Below are positions 60,160-64,000 of a stretch of 64,000 bases of DNA, one piece after another. The notes beneath the pieces are model-generated. The model was not told the origin of the DNA. It ran no database searches and worked only from the letters and a program-made list of their open reading frames with translations. The translations under genes were made by a program, and so were the position numbers. This DNA comes from Chloroflexota bacterium. GTDB taxonomy: Bacteria; Chloroflexota; UBA6077; FW602-bin22. The stretch is from contig SCUE01000035.1 of assembly GCA_004297775.1 (NCBI GenBank), forward strand, positions 1 through 64,000, read 5' to 3'. The stretch's first letter is position 1. Each line of letters opens with the position of its first letter.

Positions 60160-60636
60160 CTACTTCGATTCCCGGGTCGACGCGGCCAGACGGGGCTTCT
60201 CGTTTGTGACGGTGACCCTGGTGGCACGCCACTGTTCGGCCTGTTGCCGAAGGCGCGGTTTCAGGTCACGTCGCGCGTAGTCATATCCGGGGATGCGCGT
60301 CAGGACGCCGATCTTGCCACTCGTCGTCTTCCGATCGCTGAAGCCCGTGATGGTGTGTTCGGCGTCGCGCGCCGCGATGTAGACGCGGTTCCTGGTGACC
60401 TGGATTCGAGCGCTGTCGATGCGTATTGGCTCGCGTCCGGGAACGCGCAATTCGGCCGTGCGCTGTCGCGGTGAGCCGATCAGGACGACACCATTGTGGC
60501 CCTCGATGCGCACTTCGCGATCGGCACTGGCGGCGCCGACCGACGGGGCGAGCGGCACGCAGAGTGCCAGGGCCAGGCCGAGCGCGACGATCGCGCGCCG
60601 AACCCGTTGCCATCGCGCGTTCGTCCGCGGAGCCAT
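60160..60636 (-). CDS. secreted hypothetical protein
   Basis: A 158-residue protein with a signal peptide (VRRAIVALGLALALCVPLAP, then VGAASA). The mature part is rich in short beta strands (REVRIEGHNGVVLIGSPRQR) and basic towards the C-terminus. No domain is recognised. CATTAT lies 8 nt before the ATG at 60636, without an SD. It diverges from the MFS transporter. Confidence 0.65.
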   Translation of the reverse strand: MAPRTNARWQRVRRAIVALGLALALCVPLAPSVGAASADREVRIEGHNGVVLIGSPRQRTAELRVPGREPIRIDSARIQVTRNRVYIAARDAEHTITGFSDRKTTSGKIGVLTRIPGYDYARRDLKPRLRQQAEQWRATRVTVTNEKPRLAASTRESK

Positions 60637-60644
60637 CGACAGCC

Positions 60645-60650
60645 ATAATG
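60645..60650 (-). promoter_or_regulatory. -10 element of leaderless promoter
   Basis: Minus-strand CATTAT ends 8 nt before the ATG of the secreted hypothetical gene. Confidence 0.45.
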
Positions 60651-60705
60651 GTTCTCGCGTCGCGGTGGGCGCCTGAGACGATCGGGGAGGGATTCGGGAC
60701 CCGTC

Positions 60706-62025
60706 ATGGCTATTCGACCCCAGGGGCCGAACACGGCTGTCGCGATCGCGTCGCGGCGGTTCGCGACCCTCGACTACGCGTGGATTGTCGTCGCGGTCAC
60801 GTTCGTCGTCATGCTGGCGGCCGCCGCGGTACGCTCGATTCCGGCCGTGCTGATGGTTCCGCTCGAGTCAGAGTTTCGCTGGGATCGAACGGTTGTTTCG
60901 AGCGGCGTGTCGGTCAATATCCTGCTCTTCGGCCTCTGCGGTCCGTTCGCGGCCGCGGTGATGGAGCGGATCGGCATGCGGCAGATGATGCTCTTCGCGC
61001 TCGTCGCGATGGGTCTGGCGGCGGGTGGCGCGACGCTCATCACCGAGGGATGGCAGTTCGTCCTCCTGTGGGGCGTCGTCGTCGGCCTGGGTTCCGGCGC
61101 GATGGCCGGATGGGTCGCGGCTTCGGTCGCAAACCGATGGTTCGCGACCCGGCGTGGTCTCGTGACGGGAATCCTGACCGCCGCCAACGCGACCGGGCAA
61201 CTGATCTTTCTGCCGATCCTGGCCGGGCTCTCGGCCGAGATGGGCTGGCGCGTCGCCGCCTGGACAGCCGCGACCGTGGTCGCGGCCGCGGTGCCGTTCG
61301 TCATCGTGATCGTCCGCGATCGGCCGGCCGACATTGGCTCGCGACCGTTCGGCGCGCCATCGGATTGGACGCCATCGGCGCGGCCACCACTCGGCAATCC
61401 GTTCGTGATGGCGATCCAGACACTCGCGCACGGTCTGCGCAACCGCGACTTCCTTCTTCTTTCCGGAACGTTCTTCATCTGCGGCGCCAGCACGAGTGGC
61501 CTGGTCGGGACGCATCTCATCACGCATTCGATCGAACAGGGCATCCCTCAGATCGCCGCGGCGGGATTCCTCGCGATCATCGGCGTCTTCGACGTGGTCG
61601 GGACGATGGTGTCGGGCTGGCTCACCGATCGGTACGACAGCCGGCGGCTCCTAATGTGGTACTACGGGCTGCGCGGTCTTTCGCTTTTCTTCCTGCCTTA
61701 CGCGTACGATGCCGGCGTGTCCGGTCTGACGATCTTCGCGGTGTTCTATGGCCTCGACTGGGTCGCGACTGTGCCGCCGACGATCCGACTGACGGCCGAC
61801 GTTTTCGGGCGCGAGCGCGTCGCGACCTACTTCGCGTGGGTGCTGGCGATACACCAGATCGGTGGAGCCGCGATCGCGCTGTTGGCCGGTGTGGTCCGCT
61901 CGTGGCAGGGAAGCTACGGTCTGGCGTTCGTGGCATCCGGTTTCCTCTGCCTGATCGCGGCATGGATGTCGACGCGCATCGGCGAGCGATCCGCGCGACC
62001 GGCGGCCGTGTCGGCCGCGGCCTGA
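60706..62025 (+). CDS. MFS transporter, oxalate/monocarboxylate-like
   Basis: A 439-residue transporter with 12 predicted spans. The first span is WIVVAVTFVVMLAAAAVRSI, and the pattern NRWFATRRGLVTGILTAANA (spans 4-5) is characteristic of the OxlT/MCT branch that carries organic acids. Motif A-like GWLTDRYDSRRLL lies between spans 8 and 9. Substrate unknown. It lies 5 bp before the glycosyltransferase gene, so the three genes from 60706 may be one unit. Confidence 0.92.
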   Translation: MAIRPQGPNTAVAIASRRFATLDYAWIVVAVTFVVMLAAAAVRSIPAVLMVPLESEFRWDRTVVSSGVSVNILLFGLCGPFAAAVMERIGMRQMMLFALVAMGLAAGGATLITEGWQFVLLWGVVVGLGSGAMAGWVAASVANRWFATRRGLVTGILTAANATGQLIFLPILAGLSAEMGWRVAAWTAATVVAAAVPFVIVIVRDRPADIGSRPFGAPSDWTPSARPPLGNPFVMAIQTLAHGLRNRDFLLLSGTFFICGASTSGLVGTHLITHSIEQGIPQIAAAGFLAIIGVFDVVGTMVSGWLTDRYDSRRLLMWYYGLRGLSLFFLPYAYDAGVSGLTIFAVFYGLDWVATVPPTIRLTADVFGRERVATYFAWVLAIHQIGGAAIALLAGVVRSWQGSYGLAFVASGFLCLIAAWMSTRIGERSARPAAVSAAA

Positions 62026-62030
62026 CCGAC

Positions 62031-63188
62031 ATGACGCGACGACTGCGCGTCGGGCTGAGCGCCCATCTCGCCAGTTGGGGAACGACGTATCGGTCGGCCG
62101 GGGTCAGCCGATATGTCCAGAACCTGATTCCGCCGCTCAGTCGCGAGCCGTCGGTCGATCTCATCGCATTCGTCGGCGGAGACGCGACGCCCCCGGACGA
62201 CACGGCCGATCTCGATACGGCCACGATCATTCGCACGACGCTGCCGACCCATCGTCCGTTCGTGCGCATCGCGTGGGAGCAGGCGCTCTCGGGGGCGGCC
62301 TGCGCCGCGTACGGGGTCGAGCTCTATCACGGTCCCGCCTACGCCCTGCCGATCGCCGGTCGCCGGCCGATGGTCGTGACCGTGCACGATCTGTCGTTCG
62401 AACGGCACCCGGCGATGTTCAATCGGGGAAATCGACTGTATCTGCGGCTGATGACGCGACTGGCCGCGCGCAAGGCCCGCCGGATCATCGCGGTCTCGGA
62501 ATTCACGCGCGACGAACTCCGCGCGACGCTCGGCGTACCGCCTGACCGGGTTGATGTCGTTCACAACGGAATCGATACGCGGTTCCGGCCGGGCGCGCGC
62601 GACGAGGTGGAGGCGTTCCGCACCGCCAAGTCGCTGCCGGACCGATTCGTGCTCTATCTGGGAACGCTCGAACCGCGCAAGAACCTCGTTACGCTCGTGC
62701 GCGCGTTCGCCCGTGGCCGCTCCGAGTGGCCGGAGGGCACCGCTCTCGTCCTGGCCGGCGGACCGGGATGGCAGTACCAGGCGATCCTGGCCGAGATCGA
62801 TCGGCTCGGCCTGCGCGACCGCGTTATCATGCCGGGATATGTCAACCTGGACGAACAACCGCTGTGGTATAGCGCTGCCGCCGCGTTTGCGTACCCGTCG
62901 CGATACGAGGGGTTCGGACTACCCCCGCTTGAGGCAATGGCGTGTGGTACCCCGGTTGTCTGCGCGAATGAGTCTTCACTGCCCGAGGTTGTTGGCGACG
63001 CCGCGATCCAGGTCGCACCGACCGACGAGGTCGGTATGGCGCGGGCAATTGGCAGCATCCTGCGGGATGACGACCTGAGACGGCGGCTGAGCGAAGCCGG
63101 GCGCGATCGCGCCGCCCGGTTCTCGTGGACCGCCGCGGCGGCCGCGACGGCGCGGGTCTACGAGCGCGCGTTCGAGGCGAAGCGCTAG
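62031..63188 (+). CDS. family 4 glycosyltransferase
   Basis: A 385-residue GT-B enzyme (GT4) transferring a sugar from a nucleotide donor with retention. The N-terminal acceptor domain starts VGLSAHLASWGTTYRSAGVS. The C-terminal donor domain has LGTLEPRKNLVTLV, the E-x7-E motif EGFGLPPLEAMACGTPVV and NESSLPEVVGDAA. The start is ATG 62031; a longer open frame upstream is the shadow of the MFS gene. Its stop and the next start share one nucleotide (TAGTG), linking it to the sugar transferase that initiates polysaccharide synthesis. Confidence 0.94.
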   Translation: MTRRLRVGLSAHLASWGTTYRSAGVSRYVQNLIPPLSREPSVDLIAFVGGDATPPDDTADLDTATIIRTTLPTHRPFVRIAWEQALSGAACAAYGVELYHGPAYALPIAGRRPMVVTVHDLSFERHPAMFNRGNRLYLRLMTRLAARKARRIIAVSEFTRDELRATLGVPPDRVDVVHNGIDTRFRPGARDEVEAFRTAKSLPDRFVLYLGTLEPRKNLVTLVRAFARGRSEWPEGTALVLAGGPGWQYQAILAEIDRLGLRDRVIMPGYVNLDEQPLWYSAAAAFAYPSRYEGFGLPPLEAMACGTPVVCANESSLPEVVGDAAIQVAPTDEVGMARAIGSILRDDDLRRRLSEAGRDRAARFSWTAAAAATARVYERAFEAKR

Positions 63189-64000
63189 TGCGTGTCGAAG
63201 AGCCGGCCGCCACAGACGAAGCAAGGGCGCCGTTACCCTCGTTGACAGCGCGCGTGACCGATCGCACGGCGTTCCTCGTGACGCCTGCCTTCACGGTGAT
63301 ATTGGACGCGATCCTGATCAACGTCGCCTTCTACATCGCCTGGCTGGCGCGCTACCAGTTCGAGATCGGCGCTGAGATTCTGGTCCAGAACTACGTCGAA
63401 TGGGAATCGTATTCGTCGATCCAGCTCTCGCTGACGGCGATTCTGCTGATCGTGTTTCGCCTACAGGGCCTGTACCGTCTGCGCCGTGGCGCGGGCTTGA
63501 TCGACGAGGTCGGCCTGATCGTCAACGGCACCCTGGTTGGCATCGCCGTGATGATCGTCGGCGTGTTCTACCTCCGGCCGTTCGGGCTCTCGCGGCTCGT
63601 GTTCGTGTATGCCGGAGTTGCGGTCATCGTCATCTTGACCATGGCCCGAATTGCGCAGCGCGCCCATCAGAGTCACCTGCGCCGCAAGGGCGTCGGACTC
63701 CACCGCATCATCGTGGTCGGAACCGGGCCGCTCGGGCGCATGATCATGCAGAACGTCGTCGCGCAACCGGAGCTTGGCTTCCAGATCGTCGGCTTCGTCG
63801 ATGACGAGCGAACCGAGGACATCGGCCGCTTCCAGGCGCTCGGCCGCCCGGAGGACGTGCCGTCAATCGTCGATTCGCTCGACATCGATGAGGTCATCAT
63901 CGCACTGCCTTCGAGCGAGCACACGCGGACCAGTCAACTGATGGTTGCCTGCACGGAGCGACACCTCGGGTTCCGCGTCGTGCCCGATTTCTACGAGCTC
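63188..64000 (+). CDS. polyprenyl-phosphate sugar phosphotransferase, N-terminal part
   Basis: 271 codons of a gene running off the window. It encodes a cytoplasmic head, four to five membrane helices (from VILDAILINVAFYIAWLARY) and a Rossmann-like CoA-binding domain (HRIIVVGTGPLGRMIMQNVV, then IVGFVDDERTEDIG). This is the front half of WbaP/WcaJ-type enzymes that load the first sugar phosphate on undecaprenyl phosphate. The catalytic C-terminal domain is beyond the edge. It probably starts an exopolysaccharide cluster. Confidence 0.88.
   Translation, partial: MRVEEPAATDEARAPLPSLTARVTDRTAFLVTPAFTVILDAILINVAFYIAWLARYQFEIGAEILVQNYVEWESYSSIQLSLTAILLIVFRLQGLYRLRRGAGLIDEVGLIVNGTLVGIAVMIVGVFYLRPFGLSRLVFVYAGVAVIVILTMARIAQRAHQSHLRRKGVGLHRIIVVGTGPLGRMIMQNVVAQPELGFQIVGFVDDERTEDIGRFQALGRPEDVPSIVDSLDIDEVIIALPSSEHTRTSQLMVACTERHLGFRVVPDFYEL

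Noticed and set aside
60426-62030. Long N-terminal extension of the glycosyltransferase frame
   Set aside because: The first 535 codons are an out-of-frame shadow of the MFS transporter. The glycosyltransferase starts at ATG 62031.

Overview
The window is one stretch of a very GC-rich, gene-dense bacterial chromosome with many GTG starts. The most likely source is Chloroflexota. Supporting signs are a Thr/Ala low-complexity surface protein at 21.3-22.0 kb of the kind common in that phylum, a subtilase ending in Trp-Asp-Ser repeats, tungsten-type aldehyde ferredoxin oxidoreductases (AORs), a potassium-independent proton-pumping pyrophosphatase and a SelW-like selenoprotein. No rRNA, tRNA, CRISPR array or insertion sequence was found, so the phylum is an inference. 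Many first genes have no Shine-Dalgarno (SD) sequence and instead carry a -10 hexamer 6-10 nt before the start codon, which suggests leaderless mRNAs.

Layout. 0-7 kb: a zinc alcohol dehydrogenase diverges from a peptide/sugar-type ABC importer operon (binding protein, two permeases, no ATPase) followed by a Gfo/Idh/MocA oxidoreductase and a cupin protein. 7-9 kb: the pyrophosphatase HppA. 9-12.8 kb: small unknowns, a secreted zinc metalloprotease, a sugar epimerase and an atypical metallophosphoesterase. 12.8-14.7 kb: a coupled operon of acetamidase/formamidase and two ureidoglycolate-lyase-like paralogues. 14.9-17.8 kb: a degenerate HD-GYP protein, a solo helix-turn-helix miniprotein and a MATE pump. 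17.8-30.4 kb: mostly minus-strand catabolic genes (Gfo/Idh, sulfatase, GH4 glycosidase, double-domain ThyX-like protein, penicillin-acylase-type hydrolase coupled to a SIS sugar isomerase, redoxin).

30.4-41.9 kb: a MoaD-like carrier and AOR, then a decayed zone (orphan antitoxin, deleted MFS transporter, frameshifted gene, AOR 3' relic). Next comes a large hydrolase/NB-ARC/TPR protein, a second AOR, a fumarate-lyase/PurB-type enzyme that apparently starts with CTG, and overlapping it a SelW-like gene with an in-frame TGA read as selenocysteine. 41.9-54.2 kb: MoxR, the repeat-tailed subtilase and a dense signalling block (two intact HD-GYP proteins, three response regulators, a kinase fragment, a LuxR/ATPase regulator and a full histidine kinase). 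54.2-64 kb: DUF58 and transglutaminase membrane proteins, ProC, a CofD/YvcK-type protein, a phosphoesterase, an MFS transporter and the start of a polysaccharide locus cut by the window edge.

How the genes fit together: the left and centre suggest a heterotroph taking up and degrading sugars, sulfated or amidated compounds and ureides. The AOR/MoaD/SelW region suggests tungsten- and selenium-linked redox chemistry. The 43-54 kb block ties an exported protease to cyclic-di-GMP and two-component signalling. The clearest unusual items are the selenoprotein gene, the repeated use of CTG as a start codon, and the NB-ARC protein lying between an intact AOR and a copy of that AOR's 3' end.
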